Of a stretch of DNA of 64,000 nt, positions 54,109 through 62,960 are shown in pieces; the first letter of the stretch is position 1; each line of letters opens with the position of its first letter. This stretch comes from Falsiruegeria mediterranea M17 (GTDB lineage: Bacteria; Pseudomonadota; Alphaproteobacteria; Rhodobacterales; Rhodobacteraceae), in contig NZ_ONZG01000003.1 of NCBI RefSeq assembly GCF_900302455.1, positions 372,001 to 436,000 of the forward strand. Direction: 5' to 3'. The translations under genes were made by a program, and so were the position numbers. The notes under the pieces are model-generated. The model saw only the letters and a program-made list of their open reading frames with translations. It was not told where the DNA came from and made no database searches.

Positions 54109-54864
54109 GTGCAGTTCACCTTTTCGGATCAGGTTTTGCGTGTGAATTATCCCGACCGCGACAGTTTGTTTGCGGCAATCTGCGACCATTTTCGGGCGGG
54201 GCAGGGGTTCTCGCTGGCGACGATCAACTTGGATCACCTGGTGAAACTTGGCGATGATCCGTCATTTGCTCGTGTGTACGCGGCTCAGGACATGATCATC
54301 GCTGATGGCCGCCCCATTGTCTGGTTGTCGCGGCTGGCAGGGCGCAGGGTCGAGCTGTTGCCTGGCTCCGATATGGTGCGTCCGTTGGCCAAATTGGCAG
54401 CAGAATGTGGGGTCAAGGTGGCGCTTGTCGGCAGCACCGAGGTGGCCCTAAATGACGCCAAGCGTGCGCTCGAGGAGGAAACACCCGGTCTGCAGGTTGT
54501 CTTATGTCACGCGCCACCGTTGGGGTTCGATCCAAACGGAGATGGCGCCGCTGCGGTCTTGTCGCAATTGGATGAGGCAGACGTTCAGCTGTGTTTCCTG
54601 GCGCTTGGCGCGCCGAAACAGGAAACGCTGGCGCTGCGGGGGCGCAAGTTGGCCCCCAAGGTCGGCTTTGCCTCAATCGGGGCAGGGCTGGATTTTCTGG
54701 GTGGGCATCAGACCCGCGCACCGCGCCCGGTGCGGGCCTTGGCGTTGGAGTGGGTCTGGCGTGCACTGTCGAACCCGGTGCGCCTGATTCCACGCTATGC
54801 GCGCTGCCTGGCCATATTGCCGGGTCAGATCATCCAGGCGCGCAGGCTGCGCAATCAGGATTAG
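54109..54864 (+). CDS. WecG/TagA/CpsF family glycosyltransferase (GT26)
   Basis: A 251-aa inverting transferase adding the second sugar to a lipid-linked precursor, often N-acetylmannosamine or a uronic acid form. Signature segments are ATINLDHLVKLGDDPSFARVYAAQDMIIADGRPIVW, where the catalytic Asp-Gly lies in the DGRP, and FLALGAPKQE. The last 40 residues are basic and may bind the membrane. The start is GTG with ACAGGAG 6 bases upstream. It stands alone on the plus strand inside the island; its stop overlaps the opposing oxidoreductase-epimerase stop. Confidence 0.9.
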   Translation: MQFTFSDQVLRVNYPDRDSLFAAICDHFRAGQGFSLATINLDHLVKLGDDPSFARVYAAQDMIIADGRPIVWLSRLAGRRVELLPGSDMVRPLAKLAAECGVKVALVGSTEVALNDAKRALEEETPGLQVVLCHAPPLGFDPNGDGAAAVLSQLDEADVQLCFLALGAPKQETLALRGRKLAPKVGFASIGAGLDFLGGHQTRAPRPVRALALEWVWRALSNPVRLIPRYARCLAILPGQIIQARRLRNQD

Positions 54865-56969
54865 AACCCGAACAGATTGGCCTGGGTTATAGCCTTGCGA
54901 ATGAATTCGGCGCGGTTCGCCTCAGGCTCCCATCCCAGCACACGGCGGGCCTTGGCGTTATCAAACGGGCTGAGGTGCGCGCGCGATTTCCAATCCGCCA
55001 GCGAAGGGCGCGTCAGCCCGTGCCGTCGCAGCACATGATGCTTGAGCTGATGTTTGACGTAATCGGCGGCAAACATCGCGGTCAGATTGCCATATCCCAC
55101 CCGCAGCCGGGCCCCCATCGCGTCATGGATGACGTCAAAATAGTCGCGCCCGGTCATCATCGGTGCACCAATCAGGTTGAAATCACCGCCCTCGATCCCG
55201 TTGACCTCGGCCAGCTTCACCAAAGCTTCGACGGTGTCGTCGATCAGCACAAACGGCAGGATGTTGCGCCCGTTGCCCCAGAGCTTGACAGCGCCCGCGC
55301 CGTGCCAGCGCCCGATGCCCCAATGCTGCAAAGGCCCGCCGTGCCCCACGACGATTCCGGGGCGGGCAATAACCAGCGGCAGACCCTTGGAGCGATGCAT
55401 CGCCAACAGGCGGCGCTCGCATTCGGCCTTGGACCTGGCATAAAGGTTGCGGTCGCTCATGTCTCCGGCAAAGCCGGTGTCCTCGGAAATCTGCACATTC
55501 GGATCGGACATGTCATACGAAGCGATGGTGCCGGTATAGATCAGTCGATTGACCCCCGCGTCCAGTGCGGCCTGACCAATCCCTTCGGCAATAGCGACGT
55601 CGTGTTTCAGGCACTCCTCCCAAGAGGTGTCGACGGAACGCGCAAGGTTATAGACCGTGTCCATCCCCTGCATCGCCTTGGCCAGCCCTTCGGTATCGGC
55701 CAGCGACAAACCCACGGTTTCCACCTGATCTGGCAGATCAGCAAAGGGGCCAGTGCTGCCCCGGCTGACCACGCGCACATCCTTGCCCAGATCGACCAGG
55801 CGACGGGTCAGGGCGCGGCCAATGAACCCGGTGCCGCCGATTACCATCACCGTTGGCTTCGGTGCGCGGGTGGAGTGCGGCGGCGCGGGCAACTCACGTT
55901 TTTCCGAAGGCATCAGCGCCAAAGCTTGATCCAGTGCGCCCATCACTTGAACAGCGGAGGCGCCCGAGAACCGCGCGTCAGGCGCTGCGTTGCGTGTCAG
56001 CGGGTCATAGATGCCGCGCATCATGCCCCGAAAGCTCAGCCCATAAGGTGATTTTGCGTTCAGTGACGTCAATTGCCGGGCGGCGTTCACACAGCCGACT
56101 TTCAGGTGCTGGCCACTTTGTGACAGTTGCCGCCAAAGCGGATTGGCCACCAGATCGGCGGTATTCTCGGTGTCCACAATCAGCGTATCTGCCGCCAGAT
56201 CCAGCCGGGCCCGCCCGGTCGAGCCGCGCAGGGTCACAGATCGGTCGTCACTTGTCTCCACAAGCGAGATCATCAGGCTCAGTTCGACATCACCAACGCT
56301 GGCGCGCATATGCCAGGTCTGTGGACGTTCACCGTTTCCAGGGATGGCAATGGGATGCGACAGGCCAAGGTCATGCACCTCTGCCGCACCAAACAGATCC
56401 TGCACCATAGCAAACAAATGCGGACCAATCTCAAGCAACAGGTTTTCCGGCTTGCGCATCAGCCACAGGCCAAACGGCCCGGACCGCAAAGGCGGCAATG
56501 GGAAACACCACCGCACTTCGGCAGAGGAGATCCGCCCCAATTTGCCAGCCAGGGCCATGGTCTTGAGTCGCTCGTACGACGGCAGGCCCAAGAAGTTGTG
56601 CCCGGCATGAAAACGCTTCCCCGCCTTTTGCGCGGCGTCTTCGATGGCTTGGGTGTGCCGGGCGGACAGCGCCACAGGCTTTTCGACCAGCACGTGAAGC
56701 CCGGCCTCAAGGCATTGAACTGCCAAATCGCGATGGCTGTCCGGTGGCGTCAGGATGTGAACCGCATCGCACAGGCCCGCCGCGATCAGATCCTCAACCG
56801 CGGCAAACCCCGTCACACCATATGCATCGGCCAGACCATGCGCGGCGTCGGCGGCCCGGTCACAGATCGCAGTCAACGCAACGCCTGGTGTGGCCTTGAT
56901 TGCGTCAGCGTGCCAGGTGGCGATATATCCGGCGCCGATCAGGCCGATGCGGATGGGGGAATGGGTCAT
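54861..56969 (-). CDS. Gfo/Idh/MocA oxidoreductase fused to an NAD-dependent epimerase/dehydratase
   Basis: A 702-aa two-enzyme chain. Residues 1-345 are a Gfo/Idh/MocA dehydrogenase (IRIGLIGAGYIATWHADAI; VEKPVAL with Lys97; IGPHLFAM with His184). Residues 370-702 are an extended short-chain dehydrogenase (VIGGTGFIGRAL at 378-384; Y-x3-K at Tyr510/Lys514 in YARSKAE). Together they could carry a nucleotide sugar or other donor through linked redox and epimerase steps. Such a fusion is uncommon. It is 10 bases after the GT2 gene on the same strand, so it is part of the same operon. Confidence 0.88.
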   Translation of the reverse strand: MTHSPIRIGLIGAGYIATWHADAIKATPGVALTAICDRAADAAHGLADAYGVTGFAAVEDLIAAGLCDAVHILTPPDSHRDLAVQCLEAGLHVLVEKPVALSARHTQAIEDAAQKAGKRFHAGHNFLGLPSYERLKTMALAGKLGRISSAEVRWCFPLPPLRSGPFGLWLMRKPENLLLEIGPHLFAMVQDLFGAAEVHDLGLSHPIAIPGNGERPQTWHMRASVGDVELSLMISLVETSDDRSVTLRGSTGRARLDLAADTLIVDTENTADLVANPLWRQLSQSGQHLKVGCVNAARQLTSLNAKSPYGLSFRGMMRGIYDPLTRNAAPDARFSGASAVQVMGALDQALALMPSEKRELPAPPHSTRAPKPTVMVIGGTGFIGRALTRRLVDLGKDVRVVSRGSTGPFADLPDQVETVGLSLADTEGLAKAMQGMDTVYNLARSVDTSWEECLKHDVAIAEGIGQAALDAGVNRLIYTGTIASYDMSDPNVQISEDTGFAGDMSDRNLYARSKAECERRLLAMHRSKGLPLVIARPGIVVGHGGPLQHWGIGRWHGAGAVKLWGNGRNILPFVLIDDTVEALVKLAEVNGIEGGDFNLIGAPMMTGRDYFDVIHDAMGARLRVGYGNLTAMFAADYVKHQLKHHVLRRHGLTRPSLADWKSRAHLSPFDNAKARRVLGWEPEANRAEFIRKAITQANLFGF

Positions 56970-56979
56970 GACGTGCGGC

Positions 56980-57945
56980 TCACTGATACTCGATGATTTC
57001 CGGAGTTCGATTTCGAACCCGGTTCAGGTGGTACTTTGCCATTCCCAACAGATTGGGGAATTTCGACAGGGTCAGAAAGAGGGCATGTTTACGTGCCTCA
57101 TCACGGGGCAGCCCTTCGGCCTGCAACCCCTTGATCGTACGCGCGTGGGACACCGCATAAAGGCCAAGAACCAGAATGGGCAGCCAAAGGGACAACGCGG
57201 ATCCCAGCACAGCAACAAGCGGCAGGATCAGGCCAAAAAGCATCACGCGGCGTTTTTCGGTGTGAAAATACCCGTCATGCAGATCGCCCACCTGCGCAAA
57301 GCCATGCCCGGCCCGCACGGCGCGCCGCCACCATTGGCCGAACCGGGTTATCGCGGCATCGTGGCGGGTCATCTCAAGCGGCAGGCGTTCCAACCGCCAG
57401 TTCGCCGCACCCAGACGCAAGCAAAACTCGTCATCTTCGGCGGCGACCACATGCGGGGAAAAGCCGCCAACCTGCCGAAACGCTTCGGCCCGGACGAGCA
57501 TGTCGCCGCCGCAGGCGGTGATTGGACCAGCAGGGCGATGCCATTCGTGGTCGCACATCTGGTTGTAAACACTGGCGTTGCGATGAATCTCTGACCGCCA
57601 GCCTGTGACCACAGCCAGCTTGGGATCGGTTTTGATATGGGCCACAGCCGCTTCGACCCAGCCGGGCACAAGGGCACAGTCGCCGTCGATGAACTGAACA
57701 AATGCGGGCGCGCCGTCCTGTTCAAGCCGGGCAAACCCGGCGTTTCGTGCACGGGCTGCGCTGAAGGCGGTGGACATATCCAGTTCAACCACCCTTGCCC
57801 CGGCTGCGCGGGCCGCAGCGACGCTGTCGTCCGAGGAACCGGAATCCACATAGACGATACGATCCGCTTGCCCGACGGCCGCATCCAGCGCCCGTTTCAG
57901 CCGGTCGCCTTCGTTGCGTCCGATCAGTACCAGATCGACACTCAT
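56980..57945 (-). CDS. GT2 family glycosyltransferase
   Basis: A 321-aa GT-A glycosyltransferase. The N-terminus VDLVLIGRNEGDRLKRAL, IVYVDSGSSDDSVAAARAAG, the metal site FIDGDCALVPGWVE and the late VVAAEDDEFCLRLGAANW form the expected series. Two hydrophobic segments (VMLFGLILPLVAVLGSALSLW and a shorter one) at the C-terminal side suggest membrane association. The ATG overlaps the stop of the preceding GT4 gene by 4 bases. Sugar specificity unknown. Confidence 0.88.
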   Translation of the reverse strand: MSVDLVLIGRNEGDRLKRALDAAVGQADRIVYVDSGSSDDSVAAARAAGARVVELDMSTAFSAARARNAGFARLEQDGAPAFVQFIDGDCALVPGWVEAAVAHIKTDPKLAVVTGWRSEIHRNASVYNQMCDHEWHRPAGPITACGGDMLVRAEAFRQVGGFSPHVVAAEDDEFCLRLGAANWRLERLPLEMTRHDAAITRFGQWWRRAVRAGHGFAQVGDLHDGYFHTEKRRVMLFGLILPLVAVLGSALSLWLPILVLGLYAVSHARTIKGLQAEGLPRDEARKHALFLTLSKFPNLLGMAKYHLNRVRNRTPEIIEYQ

Positions 57946-59033
57946 GCCGGATCTCCGTTCACAAGCGTCTCAAGGACATGTTCCATCCGGTCGCAGGCCT
58001 GTTCCCAACCGTTGTTCTGCGCAAGTTCGACGCAAGCTTGGGACATGTTTTTCCAATCGTCATTGGACAGGTTTAGGATCGTCGCAGCGGCCTGTGCCAA
58101 GGCGGTTTCATCCCCAACATCGACAACATATCCCGTCTGTCCGTCGGTAATCAGGTCGGGCGCCGCGCCAACTCTGGTGCTGACAACTGGCGTGCGACAG
58201 GCCATTGCCTCAAGCAGAGGCAGGAAGAATCCCTCGGACGTGCTGCCGCCCAGGAAAACATCGCAGTCGGAATAGATATTGCGAATGAAGTCCTGTTCTG
58301 GTTGCCGGTGGTATGTGCTGTTCGGCGGCAAGGGCAGATCATCTGAAACGGCCTCGGTCCCGAAGGCCACGACGTGAAGATCGGGAAAGTCGCGCAGCAG
58401 ATGCTCGATCGCGGCAAGCACGGTTTTGGTGCCTTTGATCGGTGATGTGGAATACAGGAAACCGACGTGGGGGATTGATGATTTGTCCCTGGGCTCTGCG
58501 TTGAATTGGGACAAATCGGTGCCGTTCGGTACCAATATTGCGTCATCCCGATTGTAATCCTGGCGCAGAACATCCTCTAACCAACTGGCGATCACCAGGG
58601 GTTGCAGCGGCAGCAAATACGTCGCTCTGGAGATCTGCCAAGGCAGCGGATCAAACACCTCGTGCCCCTGGATCAGGTAACACTTCCGGCCTTTTTCCGG
58701 TGGCATTGCCGCTACGGCAAAAGCCGTTTCCCACCAGGTCGCGATGATGACGTCCGCGTCCGGTACATCGTTGTCATTGAACAGGAAATCATCACAATGC
58801 GCCTCGCATACCGGGACAGTGAGGTTCTGGAAGTGCCCACCCGTATCACTGTCCGTTTCCGGCACCCGGCCTTGCAGCAGGGATTTGACCCAGGTCTTGG
58901 TCGTGACTTTTCGCTTTGCGGGCGTGACGATGGATACCTGATGCCCTCGATCCCGAAGCATCTGAGCATAGGTTGCGATCACGCGCAGGCCGCCCGACAG
59001 GTTCGAGCGTGGGCTAAGAAACGTGATCCGCAA
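57942..59033 (-). CDS. GT4-type glycosyltransferase
   Basis: A 363-aa GT-B glycosyltransferase. The N-terminus is MRITFLSPRSNLSGGLRVIATYAQML, a common opening of GT4 enzymes, and the C-terminal donor site has FLGGSTSEGFFLPLLEAMACRTPVVSTRVGAAPDLI, with the E-x7-E pair. It is the first gene of a three-gene leftward operon with the GT2 and the oxidoreductase-epimerase fusion. It is divergent from the xylose genes, which marks the right edge of the polysaccharide island. Confidence 0.88.
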   Translation of the reverse strand: MRITFLSPRSNLSGGLRVIATYAQMLRDRGHQVSIVTPAKRKVTTKTWVKSLLQGRVPETDSDTGGHFQNLTVPVCEAHCDDFLFNDNDVPDADVIIATWWETAFAVAAMPPEKGRKCYLIQGHEVFDPLPWQISRATYLLPLQPLVIASWLEDVLRQDYNRDDAILVPNGTDLSQFNAEPRDKSSIPHVGFLYSTSPIKGTKTVLAAIEHLLRDFPDLHVVAFGTEAVSDDLPLPPNSTYHRQPEQDFIRNIYSDCDVFLGGSTSEGFFLPLLEAMACRTPVVSTRVGAAPDLITDGQTGYVVDVGDETALAQAAATILNLSNDDWKNMSQACVELAQNNGWEQACDRMEHVLETLVNGDPA

Positions 59034-59212
59034 AATGGGTCTCCGGGGTCGTTGCTGTCTGATGCGGTTTTAGCACCAAATTTTGGGTGGTGGGCTGCTT
59101 TTCGATCTTGGCCGAAAATTAGCCCCACAAGCAGCAGGAATTAGGGCCGGTATATGGTCAATCTGAGGCAGCGCGCAGGGTGCCGGGCTGGGTGCAAATC
59201 GAGTTTCAGTTT

Positions 59213-59235
59213 TTTAATTTGACACTTGAATTAAA
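59213..59235. promoter_or_regulatory. Candidate operator upstream of xylB
   Basis: TTTAATT (59213-59219) and AATTAAA (59229-59235) form a perfect 7-bp inverted repeat around a 9-base centre that contains TTGACA-like bases (TGACAC). It lies 37 bases before the xylB start in an AT-rich stretch. A xylose-responsive repressor is the likely ligand; no such gene is in the window. Confidence 0.55.
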
Positions 59236-59271
59236 TATGGAGACAGTAAGTGAACAGCGCGGGGAGGGCGT

Positions 59272-60720
59272 ATGTTTATCGGATTGGATCTGGGAACGTC
59301 GGGGGTTCGGGCCCTTTTGGTTGATGGTGAGGGCGCGGTTCTTGCCAGTGCCGATCGCGGCTTGCAGGTATCGCATACTCAGCCCGGATGGAGCGAACAG
59401 AACCCGCAAGACTGGGTCACGGCCAGCCGCGAGGCCCTGCAGGAACTGCATGCAAAGGCTCAGGCCGAGATGGCGCAGGTGCAGGGGATTGGGCTGTCCG
59501 GGCAGATGCATGGTGCGACCCTGCTGGATGCCGATGGGGCGGTTTTGCGGCCTTGCATCTTGTGGAACGACACGCGCAGCCACGTGCAGGCGGCGGCTCT
59601 GGATGTTATGGCAGATGTCCGCGCCTTGTCCGGCAATATCGTGTTCCCCGGTTTCACCGCGCCCAAGCTGATGTGGGTGGCCGAGCATGAGCCTGATGTT
59701 TTTGCAAAAGTCGCCAAAGTGCTGCTGCCCAAGGACTACCTGAGTTTCTGGCTTACCGGTCGCGCGGCGTCCGACATGTCCGACAGCGCCGGGACAAGCT
59801 GGCTGGACGTGGGTGCACGCGGATGGTCGGACAGGCTCCTTGCAGCGGGTAACATGCGCCGCGACCAGATGCCTGATGTGATCGAAGGGACGGATGTTAT
59901 CGGAACCCTTCGTCCGGATCTGGCACAAGAGCTGGGCCTGTCTGCCGATGTGCAAGTCGTGGCGGGCGGCGGTGACAATGCTGCGTCTGCTTGTGGTGTT
60001 GGCGCATTGCGTGAGGGAGACGGCTTTGTCTCACTGGGTACGTCTGGGGTGATACTGGCGGCGCGGAGCGGGTTTCACCCCGATCCGGGCAGTGCGGTGC
60101 ATACGTTCTGCCACGCGGTGCCCGGCAGGTGGTATCAGATGGGCGTGATGCTGGCTGCGACGGACAGTCTGAATTGGCTGGCCGGGATCACCGGAGCCTC
60201 GCCCGCAGATCTGACCGCAGAACTGTCAGACCTGCGCTTACCCTCCAACGTGCGCTTCCTGCCGTATCTGTCAGGCGAGCGTACGCCGCATAATGACAGC
60301 GCCGTGCGGGGGGCTTTTGTGGGTCTTGATATCGCGACAGACAGGGCGGAACTTACCCAAGCTGTTCTGGAGGGGGTCAGCTTCGGTTTGCGGGACAGCT
60401 TTGAGGCCTTGCGCGGAACCGGGGCAGACCTGCCCGCGCTCCTGGCGATCGGCGGCGGCACCGGATCACGCTATTGGGTCGAGCTTTTGGCCACCATCCT
60501 GGGAGTGCCATTGCAATTGCCCGCTCAGGGCGAATTTGGGGCCGCCCTTGGGGCCGCGCGGCTGGCGATGTGCGGCGTGACCGGGGACGACCCGTTGCAG
60601 ATCATGACCAAGCCAGACATCGCCGAGACCATCGACCCGAACACACACCATAGCGCCGCCTTTGACGAGGCTTATGCCGCCTTCCGATCTTCATATCCTG
60701 CTTTGAAAGCCATGCCATGA
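59272..60720 (+). CDS. xylB: Xylulokinase
   Basis: Phosphorylates D-xylulose to D-xylulose 5-phosphate in the cytoplasm, the second step of the isomerase pathway. The 482 aa fit the FGGY family: [18 protein letters not shown] at the N-terminus, [20 protein letters not shown], then [17 protein letters not shown] and [22 protein letters not shown] precedes the ATG by 4-5 bases. It is first in the operon; its stop overlaps the xylA start as ATGA. Confidence 0.95.
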   Translation: MFIGLDLGTSGVRALLVDGEGAVLASADRGLQVSHTQPGWSEQNPQDWVTASREALQELHAKAQAEMAQVQGIGLSGQMHGATLLDADGAVLRPCILWNDTRSHVQAAALDVMADVRALSGNIVFPGFTAPKLMWVAEHEPDVFAKVAKVLLPKDYLSFWLTGRAASDMSDSAGTSWLDVGARGWSDRLLAAGNMRRDQMPDVIEGTDVIGTLRPDLAQELGLSADVQVVAGGGDNAASACGVGALREGDGFVSLGTSGVILAARSGFHPDPGSAVHTFCHAVPGRWYQMGVMLAATDSLNWLAGITGASPADLTAELSDLRLPSNVRFLPYLSGERTPHNDSAVRGAFVGLDIATDRAELTQAVLEGVSFGLRDSFEALRGTGADLPALLAIGGGTGSRYWVELLATILGVPLQLPAQGEFGAALGAARLAMCGVTGDDPLQIMTKPDIAETIDPNTHHSAAFDEAYAAFRSSYPALKAMP

Positions 60721-62021
60721 CACAGTTCTTTGCCGATATCGCCCCGATCACATATCAGGGCCCCGACACCGCCGACGAGCTGGCGTTCCGCCATTACAAC
60801 CCGGACGAGGTGGTTCTGGGCAAACGGATGGAGGATCACCTGCGCTTTGCCGTGGCTTATTGGCATTCCTTTGCTTGGGAAGGTGGCGACCCCTTTGGCG
60901 GGCAGACCTTTGAACGCCCCTGGCACCCGCAAGACGAAATGGGCCGCGCCAAAATCAAGGCCGATGCGGCATTCGAGATGTTCGACATCCTTGGCCAGCC
61001 CTATTTCTGCTGGCACGATGCGGACATCCGGCCCGAGGGTGCCGATTTTGCCGAATCCTTGCGCAATTTCGAAGAGATCATCGACTATTTCCTCGCCAAG
61101 ATGGAGGGCCGCAATACACAGCTCTTGTGGGGTACGGCCAACATGTTCAGCCACCGTCGCTGGATGTCGGGCGCCTCGACCAACCCCGACCCGGATGTCT
61201 TTGCTTATTCCGCTGCCACGGTGAAAACCTGCATGGATGCGACCCACAAGATGGGCGGTGAGAACTATGTGCTCTGGGGCGGGCGCGAAGGGTATGAGAC
61301 GCTGCTCAACACTGATCTGGGGCGCGAGCTGGATCACATGGGCCGGTTCCTGAACATGGTGGTCGAGTACAAGCACAAGATCGGGTTCAAGGGCACCATC
61401 CTGGTCGAACCCAAGCCGCAGGAGCCGTCAAAGCACCAGTATGACTTCGACGCCGCCACTTGCATTGGGTTCTTGCGCAAATACGGGCTTGAGGATGAGG
61501 TGAAGCTGAACCTGGAACAGGGCCATGCGATCCTGGCAGGGCATTCGTTTGAGCATGAGGTCGCCGTCGCCGCGGCCGAGGGGATGCTGGGTTCGATCGA
61601 CATGAACCGCAACGATTATCAATCGGGCTGGGACACCGACCAGTTCCCCAACAATGTCCCCGAAGTTGCACTGACCTATTATCACATCCTGCGGGCGGGC
61701 GGCTTGGGCACTGGCGGTACCAATTTTGACGCCAAGTTGCGGCGGCAATCGCTGGATGCCAAGGATCTGATCGCGGCCCACGTCGGGGGCATGGACATCT
61801 GCGCGCGGGGCCTGAAAGCAGCCGCCGCGATGATCGATGACGGGGGCCTGGATGCGGCGCTGCGGGATCGCTACGCGGGCTGGGACAGCAACGTTGCGCA
61901 AGAGATGCTGAACAGTGATTTCGACACCATCTTTGCCAATGTGCTCAGTGGTCAGATCAACCCCAAGCCACGCTCGGGTCGGCAGGAAATTTTGGAAAAC
62001 TACGTCAATCGGTTCGTCTGA
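60717..62021 (+). CDS. xylA: Xylose isomerase
   Basis: Converts D-xylose to D-xylulose using divalent metal ions. The 434 aa match class II enzymes. Active-site elements: [11 protein letters not shown] with the ring-opening His, [23 protein letters not shown] with the bridging Glu, and [20 protein letters not shown] with metal-binding Asp. It overlaps xylB by 4 bases and ends immediately before the mutarotase start, so all three are co-translated. No xylose transporter is seen in the window. Confidence 0.97.
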   Translation: MTQFFADIAPITYQGPDTADELAFRHYNPDEVVLGKRMEDHLRFAVAYWHSFAWEGGDPFGGQTFERPWHPQDEMGRAKIKADAAFEMFDILGQPYFCWHDADIRPEGADFAESLRNFEEIIDYFLAKMEGRNTQLLWGTANMFSHRRWMSGASTNPDPDVFAYSAATVKTCMDATHKMGGENYVLWGGREGYETLLNTDLGRELDHMGRFLNMVVEYKHKIGFKGTILVEPKPQEPSKHQYDFDAATCIGFLRKYGLEDEVKLNLEQGHAILAGHSFEHEVAVAAAEGMLGSIDMNRNDYQSGWDTDQFPNNVPEVALTYYHILRAGGLGTGGTNFDAKLRRQSLDAKDLIAAHVGGMDICARGLKAAAAMIDDGGLDAALRDRYAGWDSNVAQEMLNSDFDTIFANVLSGQINPKPRSGRQEILENYVNRFV

Positions 62022-62960
62022 ATGACGCAGATCCGGCGGCACGTCCTGAACGATGGCGATGTCTCGGTCGCCATCCTGTCGCTTGGATGCATAACGCAGG
62101 ACTGGCTGGTTCCGGTTCGAGGCAAGCAGGTGTCCGCCGTTCTGGGCTACCGTGATCCGCAGTCCTACGTGCACAACCCGTACTACCTGGGCGCCATTGT
62201 GGGACGCGTGGCAAATCGGACCTCGGGGGCTGTGTTCGAGTTGAATGGTGAGCGGTTTGCCTTGGACACGAACGAGCCACCGCACCATCTGCATGGCGGG
62301 ACGCGTGGCTTGCACACCCAAAATTGGACGATGGAAGCGGACGGAAACCGAGCGGTGCAATTGCAGACAACGTCACCTGATGGCGAGGGGGGCTATCCGG
62401 GGCAGCTGGAGTTGACCGTAACAATCGCGTTGCAGGGGCATCGGCTGACCTATGATATGGTGGCCCGCTGCGACCGGCCCACGCCTGTCAACTTGGCGCA
62501 GCATTCCTATTACGCTTTTGGGCAAGCAACGGTTCAGATCCCCGCCAAGACCTACACCCCGTTGGATGAGCAAATGATACCGCTGGGGACGGTCGAGCCG
62601 CTGTTGGGCAAACCGTTTGACTTTGGTGATGCCAAACCTCTGTCCGAGGCGGTTTCAGAGGGCAAAGGGTTGGACATGAACTTTGTACTGGATGGCACTC
62701 GGGTCGAGGCCAGGGGAGGCGGATTGCATCTGCGCATGAAAACGGATCAAACCTGTTTGCAACTCTACACTGCCCAGCACCTGCGGCGCGTGGCCGAGCC
62801 GCTTGCGGGGCAGACTCACACGCCGTTCTCGGGGTTTTGCCTTGAGCCGCAGGGCTTTCCCAACGCAATCAACACGCCTGGGTTTCCCCTGTCCCTGGCA
62901 ACCCCTGAACAGTCTTATCGACAACGCCTGACCGTCTCGATCCACGAGGAGGTCGCATGA
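62022..62960 (+). CDS. Aldose 1-epimerase (mutarotase, GalM-like)
   Basis: Interconverts alpha and beta sugar anomers so that xylose is supplied in the form XylA uses. The 312 aa carry GRVANRTSGAVFELNG (early), NLAQHSYYAFG with the catalytic His and FCLEPQGFPNAINTPGFP with the catalytic Glu, the classical GalM pair. It begins on the base after the xylA stop and its own stop overlaps the next start, so all genes here form one transcript. The cytoplasmic location is inferred from the lack of a signal peptide. Confidence 0.92.
   Translation: MTQIRRHVLNDGDVSVAILSLGCITQDWLVPVRGKQVSAVLGYRDPQSYVHNPYYLGAIVGRVANRTSGAVFELNGERFALDTNEPPHHLHGGTRGLHTQNWTMEADGNRAVQLQTTSPDGEGGYPGQLELTVTIALQGHRLTYDMVARCDRPTPVNLAQHSYYAFGQATVQIPAKTYTPLDEQMIPLGTVEPLLGKPFDFGDAKPLSEAVSEGKGLDMNFVLDGTRVEARGGGLHLRMKTDQTCLQLYTAQHLRRVAEPLAGQTHTPFSGFCLEPQGFPNAINTPGFPLSLATPEQSYRQRLTVSIHEEVA

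Noticed and set aside
54591-56051. 486-aa plus-strand frame
   Set aside because: Spans the WecG-type gene end and the antisense of the oxidoreductase-epimerase fusion; no motifs.
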